A stretch of DNA of 64,000 nt from Rotaria sordida (Eukaryota; Rotifera; Eurotatoria; Philodinida; Philodinidae). The notes under the pieces were generated by a model that was given only the letters and a program-made list of their open reading frames with translations, did no database searches and was not told where the DNA came from. Location: NCBI GenBank assembly GCA_905250125.1, contig CAJNOL010000378.1, positions 85,623 through 149,622 of the forward strand, in the 5' to 3' direction. Each line of letters begins with the position of its first letter. The stretch's first letter is position 1. Positions 37,178 through 51,500 of the stretch are shown one piece after another. The position numbers and the translations under genes are program-made.

Positions 37178-40100
37178 TCGATCATTAATTATAAATATTG
37201 AACATGTTTTCTTTTTTAATTTTGTATTATCTCATATTTTGAATATTATCTACAAATGTAGGATGTTTTTATATTACATATTAGTATCAATTATTTTCAT
37301 GTGTTGATCATTTAAAAAAATCTATAAGAATGAAAAGAAACGATTTAAACAAGCAATAGAGTTCAATCAAATATGCAGACTATACATTGAGTTCTCATCA
37401 TTTCTTCTATTTCACCCACTTGTAATGTGTTGCTAGCCTCTTTCTTTCCGCCTCTCTCTCTCTCTCTCTCTCTCTCCTTTTTTTTTGGAAACAATCATTT
37501 CCATTGATTTCTACTTACATAGAAAAAGGAGAACGACGAGCAAGAAGATTCTTCTTTCTTCTCGCTCTATATTGCCTAATCGATTCGTTTCGATTTTGTT
37601 TCTCGCTTTTTCTACACTGACAATATTTCCTCTTTTTTCTCTCGTCTTTTACTAATGCCTTTCGATTAGTTGCGTTATATATTGACACGCTAGATACAAA
37701 TTATTAGCCTAAAGCATTGGTGATGAGAATGCATTTTGAGAAGAAAGAAAAAAAAAAGAAGGATCGCTGCCTGCCTTTAAGTAGATACCGGGACAACAAT
37801 AAAAATAAGAGACAGAGAGAGCGAGGAGGGGGGAGAGAGAGAAGACAATAACTCTTCTACTTTCTCTCACTCTAACACTTATTCTTGCTATTTTTCATAT
37901 ACATGTTAAGTGAGTAATGTGCATGCATTGTAGATACTACAGTACGTATATGTGATAGAAAAAAAAACTGATAATGAAGAGACAATACCGACAGTAATCC
38001 ACGTAATAGTAGTTGTAACAGCGGTTATCTATGCTCTATGTTAGTAAATGCTTGATTGTTTAACGTAAAGAAAGAAAGCGAAAGCATAGAGTAATACTGA
38101 TGATACCATTCATGCATCATACTATAGTTTTCTTTTCTCTATCTTTATTGGCATATACATAGATTGCAATACTGTTTGTTGTTGTTGTTGTTGATGTATG
38201 TAGTATAGAATAAAGGGCGGCATAGGAATGTGTGTATGTAAAGATTGTAAGAAAACACCTTGTCATCTCCCTGCCTGTCTCTCTTTCTCTTTTCTTTTTT
38301 TCCCTCTAAACTCCATGCTATGCCCACTGACTAACTGCGATTGGTAACGATGAACTTTGGCAAAGAGAAATGGAAAAAATGACTTGTAATGATAATCATC
38401 ATGATCATCATCTTACTATCGATGATGTTCTTCTTTTCTTTCTTGTTTGTTTTGTTCGTCTATTGTTTCTCCTATTACAGTCTTATTTCATTAGATTGCC
38501 AATCAAAAATCTTTATATTTTTTTTTTTATTGCTACAACTTCGATTATTACATTGTGTGCTAAGCTATTACGAGACAATTCTATACATTTGCCATTTACT
38601 CAGTCAGGTAGGTCTCTTTACTAACTTGTACGCTTATTTCATTCGCTACTTCTCTGTCTTTTTTATCATGATGATCACTTGAACCTATTTGTGATTCATA
38701 ATCGACTTTTTTCTCGCATGCATGCACGATTGTGAGTGTCGAACAAGAAAGTAGAGGCATACAGCCCAATGCGGAATTCGTCATTTCCTGTCATTGAGAT
38801 CTAATCATCAGCAATAAGATGACGAAGAAAAAAGAATAAGAGAAAAAATTATTCAAAATACAGATTTTCTTATCATCTATTGATTATGATATAAACTAAA
38901 AAAACCAAATAAAAATAAACAAAGAATTTTTATTCCTTTTCTTTTCTTATGCAGTTTTTATATATAAAATACGATTAATTGACCTTTTATATTCTATTCT
39001 TTTTCTTTATGGCTTAATTCTCCAATATATATGTATATATATATATATATACTTATTATCTGTCATATTGGCAGTGAAGCGATGAAGACAACAAATCGTA
39101 TGTCACTTTTAGGCTATCGCGTACTACAACTGTCATGTTTCTTTCTTTCATCACACGTTTGCGTAAGGCGTCGGGGAATGATGTTCGCTTGATTTGCAAT
39201 TTATTCACTGGCACCAATACTGTATATATTCTAGCAAATACGCATGATAAATCAACAGAAAGAAGGATTCTCTCCTCCCCCATCTGTGTTCGTATTTATT
39301 CCCAACAAATATTTGATTTTCTCTTATTCACGTTTTTTTCTTTTTTCTTTTTTTGCTCTATCGTTATTTCTTGATGATGAACTAGAATTATTGAGGATCG
39401 TTACTATAGAGGGGAAAGGGGGTTGAAGGACAAATGTTGTCTTGTCATTTCTTTAGTTTGGTATGTGTCTTTCATACACATATATATGATTGCATGAATG
39501 GGATTGATATCCGATAGTAAATATGTCATGAATGAATTCAATTCAAGAAATCGATACAAAATTGATGGATGATTAGTGTTCGTGTTATAATTGAAGTGAA
39601 TATTATCTAGATTAATCAAATTGTTGAAATAAAACTAAATTAATTAATATAATAGTAATGATATTTATTTATCTTTATCACGCAAACTGACATATGCATG
39701 TATAAAGTTTTGTTGTTTTTTTTTGTTATATTTCCTAACATATTAGAATCAACGATTTTTGCTTCAGTTCATAGATATCACTTGTTTTAAATATAGCTGA
39801 AAAAAAAAAAGCGAAATTTTTTTTTTCAGCCACAAGCGACATCTGGAATTGATAAGTCAATGAGAAATGATATCTTATAACCATGCTGTGTCAATATAAC
39901 TCGGCATTTATCGTCCGTTTGCCTTGATAATGATAGTTGTCCATTTGGGAATATCGAATATCGTGTTGTCTTTCTCTCTTTTATCATCATTTGGGTTTAT
40001 TACAAACTGTCAATCATTTTTAGTTTGTATTCTTTAAATAGCAAAATTCATTTCTCTCTTTTTTTTTAATATTAAGAATATGACATTCATTATTTTTTCT

Positions 40101-43100
40101 TTTGTTTAAAATATTCTTGAAAATTATCTTCCTTTTGTTTTCCAATAGTGTCATTACTGTCATCATTGAAATTACTTTTTTCTTTTTTTTTTTTTTTTTT
40201 GAGAAATAAATAACCAAAAAACTTTCTCATCATAGCTTAGATTGGATGTTCACGAACTTCTTCTGCCTCAATACATTTGATCATATCGGGTTTTTTTCTT
40301 CTTTTTTTTTTTTTTTTGGCTGCTAGGCTTGATAATGCTCTCGAGATATAACAATGATTTTAGTGCTTGTTTATATATATGGATGTGTGAGTGATCAGAT
40401 AGATCAGATTTTTTTTTCTTCTCTTGCTACTCTTTCCAATAGGTCTTCTTCATTTTCTTTTCTGTAGTGATTCGATGACGATGATTGTTTGTTGCGGTTT
40501 TTGTTTCACTCATTCCTTTGCTCTCTAGAAAAACATACATACATGATGGCAGCAATTCTCTAAGGATTTCGTTGTATATAATGTATTGTAGATGGTTGTC
40601 GTCATTTAATAATATGAAGTTCTTGCTTCTATTTCAACACTAAAGTTGCTAGTACTCGTTGATGGTGATGATGCAAATAATACAATCAACATGAAACGCT
40701 CACGCAGTTGTTATCTATTCTCGTTCGGCTTTGCGCTCTTCTTCTACTTGTTCTTTCCCCCTTTTCTCAATTAGAAACAAGCAAGAGGCGGATCTGTTTG
40801 AGGACCAATGCGCATGTCTTCCTTCCCCCTCCTATCTTTCTCATCGATGTGATGATCGAGCACTTGTTTCTAAAATTCTATGCATAGAAAAGGTTTCTCT
40901 CACACATACAATCACAATGACATCACGCAAAATTGCAAGTATCTAATTCAAATGACATGTAGAGAGATGACAACGGAACGTTCTCTTCCTGCTTTACTAT
41001 TACTGGAATTTGTATAAGAAAAGAAGAAATCTTAATACAAAGAAAAAATGGGATTACTTTTCTTTTTTGTCTATTATAGCAACAACATCTATTACTATTA
41101 CCACTGATAGTCTCGTTTGTGTGCATTCAGCTACAGTAAGAAGAGAGTGGTGTGTTAATCATAACAGCCTTCTAAATATATATATATATATATATATATA
41201 TCGATCTGTCTCTGTGTGCGTGCATGAGCAATTCATAGACAAACTACTTGAGCAAGCGAAAGAGAGAAAACGTCAGATTTTTAGTTGTTATTTATGATCA
41301 TCAATATAGTTGAAGAAAATGGCATTGATAGAAAAAGAATATGTGTAAAAATTTTCTTTTTTTTATTTTAAGATTGTTAGTTTCCTTTTTTTTTCTTTTG
41401 CTTCATTCTTATACAATAGACAAGAAACATCAATGTTACCTAAATTATTAGGTTTAATCATATATTAATACTTCACTTGCTACTTTTCTATTATTATTGC
41501 ATCATTGACACATTTATAGGTATCAGAATATAGTCTTTTTCTCGATTTTAGTTAACATGATAGTTTATTATTATAAAAGAAGAAAACGAAAGTGCGGTAT
41601 AGATTGATATATGTTACATCATTTGGAAGATTCATTGAGTTGTCATAAATTTTCTTATATTCTGAGTAGTCTTATTAACAAAAAAAGAAAGCTTCTTCCA
41701 GTCGTTGAACACCGCCTATGAAGATGATCACTTTGCATTTAAGTTACCATTCATCAGCAAATCATTGATTTGTTTGTCTTTATATTATACATTCTGTTCA
41801 ATCAAGCTAGATGTTCAGTTTTCTTCTTCTTTCTCTCCTTCTTTTTTTTATCTGTTTCTTTACTCTAGTTCATCGTTGTTGTTGTTATTGTCATTTTAGA
41901 TAATCGTCAGATATCTATACAGCCGTAAGCCTACAAAGCATAGACATCATTCTACAAACTAGGTTATGATGAAATCTGCAGACAACTCTCACTGATTATG
42001 ACGAAAAACTTACAAAGTATGTATATCTTATATTGTTTCTTTTGCTTTTTTTTTGTATTTTCTATCATATATTGAATGACTAATGATAAAATCACATAAT
42101 ATTTTGTCGCAGAGATTCATCAGACTTACTATTCTTTAAAGACCTTGATCTTAATCATCCAAGCCGTTTTCTCTTCTTCTTTTTTTTTCGCTGTCTCTTT
42201 CTCTAGATTGCTATTAATCGTTCTTTCCGTTCGTCAACGTTGTTGTCGTATATAGAGAATAAAAAAAAAACTACAATCGTTGTGCAGCGTCATACAGAAA
42301 CTCGAGTAGTATGTGTAATCTGACAATTGAAATTCATTTCGATTCTTTTTCTAACGGAAAAAATAATTCGCTTTCCGCTTTTGTCAATAGTGGCGTCAAT
42401 AGTCACAGCAAACGACACATACATATTGAACGAGATTTTTCATAATCAAGTCGAGAGATCGGAACTAAGCATTCGTCTAAAGGGATTCCTTCTAATGAGA
42501 AAGAAAGAGAGAAACTGATGATAAAAGATTCATTGATTTAGTCTCGCAGGTAATACGTACGAGAATAAAAGTCATGATGCTTTGTGTCGAATGAACCGGG
42601 TGGTATTCTCAACAATTATGATGATGACAAATGACTTTTTGCAGGAAAACGAGATGAAAGAAAAAGAAAAACTAAAGCAAGAAGTATTAAGTGGCATTAT
42701 TTGAAGAACTCTCTTATTGTGTATCTCATTAAATAACATGTTGTCTGCATCATCATACAGACAAAGAGAAAAAAAAGGGTGGTACTACCGATAAAACCTC
42801 GTGCTCTTTTTTTTGTGTTCCTATTTAGCAGTATCGATCGACTATTGTTTGTTTGATGAGACAGAAACTAGAGCTTTCTTGGTCTTTTTTTTTTATATAC
42901 AGCTGTAATCAATTATTCCATCATCAGTTTCCTCTCTTTACTCGGAAGTCCAGTCATCAATATAGTAAAGTAGGAAGGGAGAAGAAGAAAGAGCGAAAGA
43001 GCTCGTGCAATGTCCGATCGTCCACTACAAGTACCGGAAATGAATGAAATTTAATTACCGCGCTGTTATTATTGTTAGAGGTTTTTTTTCTTGCCATAGG

Positions 43101-43572
43101 TTGTGGCAGCATTAAAAGGGGATTTGAGACCAACGATAGGAGATGTTTGTTGTATACAAATGGGAGATAATAAAGAGAGAAGAAAAGAAGAGCGAGAGAG
43201 AGAGAGAGAGAGAGAAATAAAGAATAAGGACATGAGAGAAGAAAACGAGTCATACCCTGTAACTATCTTTTCCTTTTTTTTGCCATAACGATAGATTGTC
43301 CAAGATAATCATTTGCATGAATGGTGGTATACTGAGGTGTTTGTTGATTGATCAGTTGATATTTTATTTTTTTATTTTTATTTATTTAGATAGTCGTCTA
43401 TATGCAGTTAAGAACAATGATGATTTATTATTAAATCTTAGATTAGTTTAAATTTGATTACAATTGATTTATTAGTTTTTTTCGTCGATGCTAATGTTAT
43501 GTTCATGTCGACTACGCATGGCATCAAAACGTTGTCATTGTTTAATTAGGTTATTAATTAAAGAAAAGTATC
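37178..43572. other. 6.4 kb intergenic region upstream of the innexin
   Basis: No exon chain could be built. It is rich in homopolymer and simple repeats: (TC)n at about 37453-37474, (TA)n at about 39033-39052 and 41176-41201, (GA)n at about 43194-43214. The many open frames are hydrophobic poly-T readings. It probably holds distal regulatory DNA or non-coding first exons of the innexin gene. Confidence 0.55.
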
Positions 43573-45042
43573 ATGGACTTATTTGCTACTGTATCACGTT
43601 TACCATTTTCTGTTCTTGGACCACATCGTAGTGATACATGTACGGTCGATCGTTTAAATTATAAATATACAGTTATTATCTTAGTCATTTTTTCAATAAT
43701 CGTTTCCAATAAACAATTTTCATCAGATCATATTGCTTGTTGGGTACCGGGACATTTTACACGTTCATACGAAGTTTATTCAAATAATATATGTTGGGTA
43801 TCCAATACATATTATGTTGCAACTGCTGAAACATTACCTTTAGACGAAAATAAGAAAAAAACTCGTGTTGTTAAAGTAATTAAAACAAAAAAAGAAAAGC
43901 ATAAAATCATATTAGTTTTTTTTTTCAATATTTAAATTGTATTGTTTTTTTTTTGTATTTCTAGTATTACCAGTGGACCCCATTTATTTTACTTTTTCAA
44001 GCTGTTTTATTCTATTTGCCACGAATGTTGTGGCGTTCCTTATCAGCTAAATCAGGTATTAATATTGTTAATTTAGTCGATGCAGCATTAAATTATCAAA
44101 CAGCTGATCGTTTTGAAGATCGTAATAAAATCATGACTTATTTAACACGTTCAATAGATCAATATGTTTATATGCGTAAACGAAAACATAAACGTTTTGA
44201 TTTTATACGTCGTTTTCTAGCATTTATTCTATGTGTACCTGGACGTCGTATGGGTTCATATTTGTTAATACTTTTTTTTGTCACCAAAATTTTATTTATT
44301 GTCAATTCTGTTGGACAATTATTTTTGTTAAATATCTTTTTGGGTCATAATTTTGCATCATATGGACTTGATTTAATAAAAAAAATTTTAAATGGAGAAG
44401 AACTTACTGAATCAATTTATTTTCCACGTGTAACTATGTGTGAATTTGCTGTAAGAAATATACAAAATGTTCATGTTCATACCGTACAGGTAAGATTGAA
44501 GGAAAAAAGAAAATAAAAATGAATATTATTATTTTTTTTTTGTATATTTTCTTTTTCTACTCTATTAGTGTGTGCTACCAATCAATTTATTTAATGAAAA
44601 AGCATTTTTATTTATTTGGTTTTGGCTTGCTTTTTTAACTATGTGTAATGCCTATGATTTATTAGCATGGTTTGTTCGTTCATTTGGTCGTGTACGTTAT
44701 GCTTATATAAAAAAACGTCTAGAATTAATGCAAAGTGACACACATTTACGACGAACGCCAGCAAAAGATTTTATTCATCGTTATTTACAACATGACGGTG
44801 TACTTATATTAAGACTTCTTGCTTATAATTCAAGTGATTTAGTTGTCACTGAATTAATACAACAATTATGGCAATTTTATAAACGTGTTGGTAGTGGTGG
44901 TGGAACCGGTGGACCTGCTTCGACAACTGGATCAGCTATTTCATCAGCAATTATTCCATCATCATCTAGAACAGGTCCAACTGGTGGAAGACAGGTGAGT
45001 GTACGCCTGTTTGACACTGGTGCTGGCCGAGATGATATGTGA
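43573..45042 (+). CDS. innexin gap-junction protein, 3 exons, about 433 aa
   Basis: Forms invertebrate gap junctions and hemichannels in the plasma membrane. Exons 43573-43875, 43965-44489, 44569-45042; phase 0 at both junctions. Seen: an N-terminal segment (DLFATVSRLPF), TM1 (TVIILVIFSIIVSNKQF), the first extracellular loop with two cysteines (IACWVPGHFTRSYE...NNICWV), the innexin signature YYQWTPF at residues 102-108, TM2, a basic cytoplasmic loop, TM3 (YLLILFFVTKILFIVNSVGQ), the second loop with two cysteines (TMCEFAVRNIQNVHVHTVQC) followed by VLPINLFNEK, TM4, and a Gly/Ser/Thr-rich tail. All four transmembrane segments and the four loop cysteines are present. The stop follows VRLFDTGAGRDDM, but a strong splice donor at 44995 may give another tail. 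Which innexin paralogue this is cannot be said. Confidence 0.93.
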
Positions 45043-48000
45043 ATGAGTGAACATACTTTGTATTTTGTACAGTCTCGTCTTTGATTCTTTGTTTTTTTTT
45101 TTCGTTCTTCCGTTTTTGTCACGCATATGCATGATAATGAGCTTTCATGAACGAAAGAAAACGATAATAAAAAAAAAAAAGAGACAGATATTATAGAAAA
45201 CAGTACAAAACACATACGGCTTTTCCATGTTCAATTCTCAATTGTTTTGATACAAAAAAAAACAAAATAATAATAATAATTCACATGAATCATTTTAACA
45301 TTGTAATAAGATAAAAAACTACATTTATAACTTTTAAAAAATGTTGACATAACTCTACTATTATATACAGATTCATAAATATCTATTAATGGGAGCCAGA
45401 TGTGCATTTGTATGTGTCATATCAGTCATGTCCACCATTATTCATCTCCTTTATTTCTGCTAATCTGTCCATCTGTAATATATACACATAATTCTGTATA
45501 TTGTCAGATCCATACTAATGGTTATATATATGGTTTTATATGCATATATATATATATATACATGAAACAATCAAACGGACACTTTCTTTGTCCAATTCTC
45601 TCAACACTTCATCACTCTTCAAATAGTCAGAAAACGCTCAGACTAACCAATGTTTGTCTATATGCGGTTTATTACAAATAGTTTATTCTTCTAGGTTTTT
45701 TTTAGCAGAAATGTCGCCAATAACGATGTAGCTGATAAACTTCCATCTATCCTTGCTGGTTTTTTTTTCTTTGTCTTTCAATGTCAAGCAGATGTTATTC
45801 TCATTGTTTTCTTCTCTTGATTAGTACTATACACTAAACGATATATACGTGTTTTCCATTAGAAAATGATTTGTTACGCATGATTTTTCTCTTGTTATCT
45901 TCTTCTAAAAATGATAGAATTTCCATTAGTCAATTAACGATAGAAGATATCTCATTCGTAAATTGTATCTTTTAGTTTTCTTTTGTGCTTGATCGAACAC
46001 TAAATGACATTCTATTCGATAATTTCTCGTTATGTCTTATTACACACAACCTTTGATGTTATCATCCTATTATAGAGAATCAATTTATTGTATAGACAAA
46101 CTCATGTGGTCGAATCTTAACCAATATGGTTGGTAGACAATTACTAAATATGTTAATGCTTTTTTTTCATTTTTATGACGACAAAATCGATCTTTGGAGA
46201 TTTTTCTTTCGCCATTTGTAATCTTATATTGTTTCATTTATTATACATTCTTTAGAGAGTTATTTAATTGTCAGATGAAAGAACATGTTTGTATCCTGCT
46301 GTGCATCAGCCATGACATATCAAGATATAACAATACATTCACTCAAATCAACAAATAAGTGATGCTCAGTCGGTGTTGTTTTTTTCTTTTCATACACTTA
46401 TTGAGATGACAATCAAAAAGAAAAATAGATTGATGGCTCTAAAGAACTTTTGAGATGAATGCATCACCAAAACTAGACCAAAAACATACAAATAACAATA
46501 TGCAAATAACAACCGAGATAGAAAAGACAAAAAGAAAAGAAGGAAATTGATTATCGTATGTTTTTTATCATTATAATAGAAAAAGACAAGTGACAAATAA
46601 TTATTGATCAATCTATTCTAATATTAATGATCTATATTTCTTTTCTAAAAATTTTTAAATTTAAAATTTAAATTATTTCTATATAATACTATTAAATAAT
46701 TTACTTGATATAAAAATCAGCATCTTTGATTTTATCTATCAGTAGAAGAACTTAATTATCTATGGTATAAAATCTCACAAAATAAGATGTTGGTCATATC
46801 TGCGGTTTTCTCTGGTGCATAAATATCTGTGGTTTTATTAATCTGATAAGAAGAAAAAAAACGACAAGATGACTTGATATTACCAGTTAGATTCCTTTAA
46901 CTTGACAGTAAAGTTCGTTGCATCACTTGTTAACATCAAATCATCGATATGTATACTATATTGATTGCAAAATTTCGATTAAAATATTAACAAACATATA
47001 GAGCCAATCTGTTCAACACAATAATGAATAATAAACATAAAATTGGCTAAAGATCTATTTCTTATTTTATGATAAATAGATTCAAGACTTTAAAACAAAT
47101 GAGATTAGAAATTTAGAATTAAAAATCGATTTCAAGAATTTTATTTTGTACAATCATATACATATGTACGGTATTTTGATCTAAAGTTTATAGATATTTG
47201 ACTTCTATGATCACATTCTCTTCAGTGAATTTAATCATTTTTTGAAACATTTGAAAATAAAAGCAAATTTTAAAAGTGTTACTTTCAATTTTGTCATTAA
47301 ATTTTTCAGTTTTGCTCAAATTACACTTTCATGTAATATCATGATTATTGATTAAATTTTTTTTTTTATTATATTTTTATTTTTTATTCTATATTTCAAT
47401 AGACTAATTCTGATATATAGTTGCAATAAATCTTAATTAGTTAGATGATTAAATATGTAAACAATGAATTATAAAGAATAGAATTGATTGATGTATTTTC
47501 AGGCATTGAACTATGACAAAAAAATAAATTATAAAAGTTTTATAATAATATGATATATTTTAATTCCATTAGTTTATTTAAAATTAATTTTTGAATTCAA
47601 TAACAAAATTCGATAGCAAAAATCTTGAAAAACTAAATCATTTTATATTTTGTATGGAACTAGACAATTACATTTAAAATAATAAACAAAATTTCTAATA
47701 AAAAAATCTTAATTAAGAATACTTGGAAATAATATTTCATTCTTTATAAGATAACTGTCATCCATAGAAATATCTTCTATCAGTTAAGCATATGTGTATA
47801 TATATATTTAATAGCATATATGTATACTGTAAATGTTTAGCTTTTTTGTCAACAAGTTTATGTATTTGATAGGAAATGTTGATGACTTTTCCGTCTTTCT
47901 TTTCTTTCTAGCTTTTCAGCAGTAGTAACTAGGACAATTATCGGATCGCTTAGCATTTGGACTAGCATATAGGAAATATGCGAATGTGCCAATGTTATTA

Positions 48001-48551
48001 TATAGCATATTATTAACAAAAGTTAGCTACGCGTAACCTTTCTTAACCGATGCGAGGATGTAATTGAAACCAATCGTTGTTACTAACTTTGATTTTACCA
48101 TTACTATTTATAAACATATTTTTTTTTGTCTGTTTTTATGTTATTCTACTAACACACAAAAGTTTGTTCGAGATCGTATTTGTCTTTTTGAAGAAAGCAA
48201 AAAAAAAAACTAATTATAATTATGTAAAATATTAATATTATGGGATTTATCGATTGTTTACATATACAGCCGAAAGAAGTAAATTTTTTTTGTGTAAAGA
48301 AAAAAGAACAACGTCGACTATTCCGAGTTTTTTTAGAACGGAAATACTACATGTAGCAAATGTGCATCCAAAAAAACAATGACTATGGAGAAAAAGATGA
48401 TTCTTCAAATGTGAACAAAGGAAAGAATAAAATCGGAAAAAAAACGTCTTAGCTTTATGTAGCATTCAAATAAAAAGTATTTATTATTATTATTGTTATT
48501 GTTTAGTTTTATTCGTTAACAATAAAACATATATTACTGTAGATTGTACTA
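45043..48551. other. 3.5 kb intergenic region
   Basis: Between the innexin stop and the first exon of the calcium-sensor gene. AT-rich, with a TA run at about 45545-45560 and no convincing exon. It may contain an alternative last innexin exon (see the donor at 44995) or upstream exons of the next gene. Confidence 0.5.
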
Positions 48552-51500
48552 ATGAATATTGTACGATCGACAGGTGGGCGTAACAATAGTGATAATTACA
48601 AAGTTGAGAATGGTAAGAGATAATTTTAAACTAATCTTATTACCGTAAGTCTTTCGGTATCTCATGAGATTCTTTTCTTCCGTTTCTCTTTTTCTTGTTG
48701 ATCACAGACACACACGCACACACGCACACACTCATACAATAGGACTCAGTATTTTTCTTATTCCTAAACAGATACATATATATATTTATATATATATATA
48801 TATATGTATGTCTATATATACATTTATGGATAAACATTGATCGAGAAAAATACAGATGTGGCAAGCAGTCGAGTCGTCTATTCAAACATTTAATAAAAAC
48901 CGTCAACCCAATTTGAGTTCAAAAAGTAATACACGTACAAAAAAAAATTTCATACGTTTTCTCTAGTGAAAAATAAAGATACAAAGAGTTAATATATATA
49001 GATATAGATATATATATACATATGGATAATTATTTATAGAAACTGCCTCGCCAAGTCATCCAATATCAAGACCAACTTGTTCTATAACGGATTTAATGAA
49101 AAAAACCAATTTTTCAAAAGAAGAAATTCGTCATCTTTATCGAACATTTAAACAAGTGAAGTCCTGTGATTAAATTTACTAAATTTTTTTTTTAAATTAA
49201 AGTAGGATAGTCCATCAGGACAAGTAAGCAAAGAACGTTTTGTTTCAATTTTTACAACATTATTTCCAACTGGTGGTATGTTCTTGATTTTTTTAATAAT
49301 TATCTGAGGGGTAAAAGAAAGATTTTGCGATTATTTTAGAATGTTATCGTTATTCGGTATTTCTTTTTAAAAATATTGATCGATCAAATACGAATATAAT
49401 TCGATTTGAAGATCTTATTACAACATATTCTTTACTTATTCATGGTTCTATTGAAGATCGTCTTGGTTGGATTTTTGATTTATATGATATAAATAAAGAT
49501 GGAATAATAACAAGAATGGTTTAAAAAAAAAACAAATTATTTTATTTTTCTTCTATTTTAAAATTTTCTTTCATCTTCTATTAGGAATTATTTCAATTGA
49601 TTGCATCAATTTTTCAACTTATTCTTCCTGTTGGTAAACTTAATTATACACCAATTATAAATACTATTGAACAACGAACAGATGAATTAATTCATGTATG
49701 TAGAATAAATATTTTAATTGAAATTTTTTTCTTTTTAAAAATTTTTTGTTGAATATATTAGGCTTGGGATATTCATGAAAATGGTTTCATATGTAAAGAA
49801 GATTTTATTCAATATTGTTTACAGGTTTGTTTATTTGTGTAATTCTGTTTTTTTTTTTCGTAAACAAATAGGAAAAGATAAAGAAATATGGAAGTTCGTT
49901 TAAATTATGAGTCAGTCAATTAGAAATTATATGGGAAGTACAATAATAAAAAGTTGCTTTGTGACATTGTGACATTGTCCTTAGTATAGAAAACAATAAT
50001 CTGCAATCATGCAAAAATTATTTCTTCCAGAGAATGGCGTTCTATTTAATCAAGAAAATTATTAGGAATTAGTTTTTGATTGCATATATATCAATTTGAA
50101 TGTCAAGATAAATTTCTATTGGTTTCTCTAAGAGTAATAAAGATGTAAGGAAACGTTAAAAATAATTATTTAATTTCATATTTTCATTTATCAATAAATA
50201 AGATTAAATAAAAAGAACCGGAGTAGAATAAATCAATCTTCATACTGATAAAACGATTCATTAATTGTCATACTGAAAATCAAAAGAGAACAAAATTAAT
50301 GTCGACTTGTAACCTTGAATGATAAATCAATTTAAATATTAACTACATATATGATAATAGTTTTTTATCTTTTGAACCTAATAATATAATAATGAATAAA
50401 TGTTACCATTGACTCGAATCTCGATTAGTACAATCTAGGGAGATCTGAAAAGAACGAGGACGTATAAAACAACAAATCTGCACATTACTGTGATTATTAA
50501 AATTTATGTATGATTGAATGCAGAATTTTACACTGGATCGGTCATTTGGTAATAATTTCAGATTGATTCGATAATCTCTAGAGTAATTAAGGTCAACAAA
50601 TAGTAACCTTAGTTCCTTATCGTCGAAAATGTCATTGATACCCTCAGCTAACTTCCTAATAACTTTGTACAATAATAATGCTGTCATTTCAAATTGAATA
50701 TCATTAGATAGAGCGTTTAATTCTGCATCAATTTCTACAGGAACAAAAATCTATTGAAACAATTTATCAGTACCTTGTATCTGTTATTTCACTGCCGATC
50801 AGTGATATGTTAGTAGAAAAATCCGGTATTGCTCATTAACTTCTCGAATGATGGAGATTTATAAGGATGTGTTGAAGTAACTCTTTATATATTACTCGAC
50901 AGTACTTTTCGAACTCAATGGATACTAACCACTAGAGAAATCTTAAGCAAATTATTCACTAGACATGATTTTGTGCCTTTTTAAACATGTATTTAGCAGA
51001 TGTTTAGTTATAAAGTTACCCTTAGAGCTAAAATTAATAACAAATTTGAAATTATCGTCAAAAACTGAATCGACTTATATCTATTTCAAATGTTTTCGCG
51101 GACATTTTTTTTTTCGTCAAATAATTCCACCGAGATCCAGTAAAAAAAGAAATGAATTCCACTAAAATATTGTTTGAACAGTAGAGATTGAAATCAAAGC
51201 TTATGACATTTTATTAGAATTTAAAATAAGAGACGACTAAACAGCAAAAGAAGCAGTTTAATAGAATTCATTTTTTTTATTGGACCTATCTCGGGTAAAC
51301 TTTTCGACGAAAAAAATGTTCGCGAAAACATTTGAAATAGATATAAGTCGATTCAGTTTTTGACGATAATTTCAAATTTGTTATTGATTTTTGGTCCTAT
51401 GACAACTCTCTGACTAAAAGTCTGCTAGATACATGTTTAGAAAGACACAAAATCATGCTTAGCGAATAATATGCTTAAGATTTCTCTAGTGGTTAGTATC

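Noticed and set aside
37178-43572. Many short hydrophobic frames
   Set aside because: Poly-T and TC tracts read as Phe/Leu/Ser; no start context, splice chain or domain.
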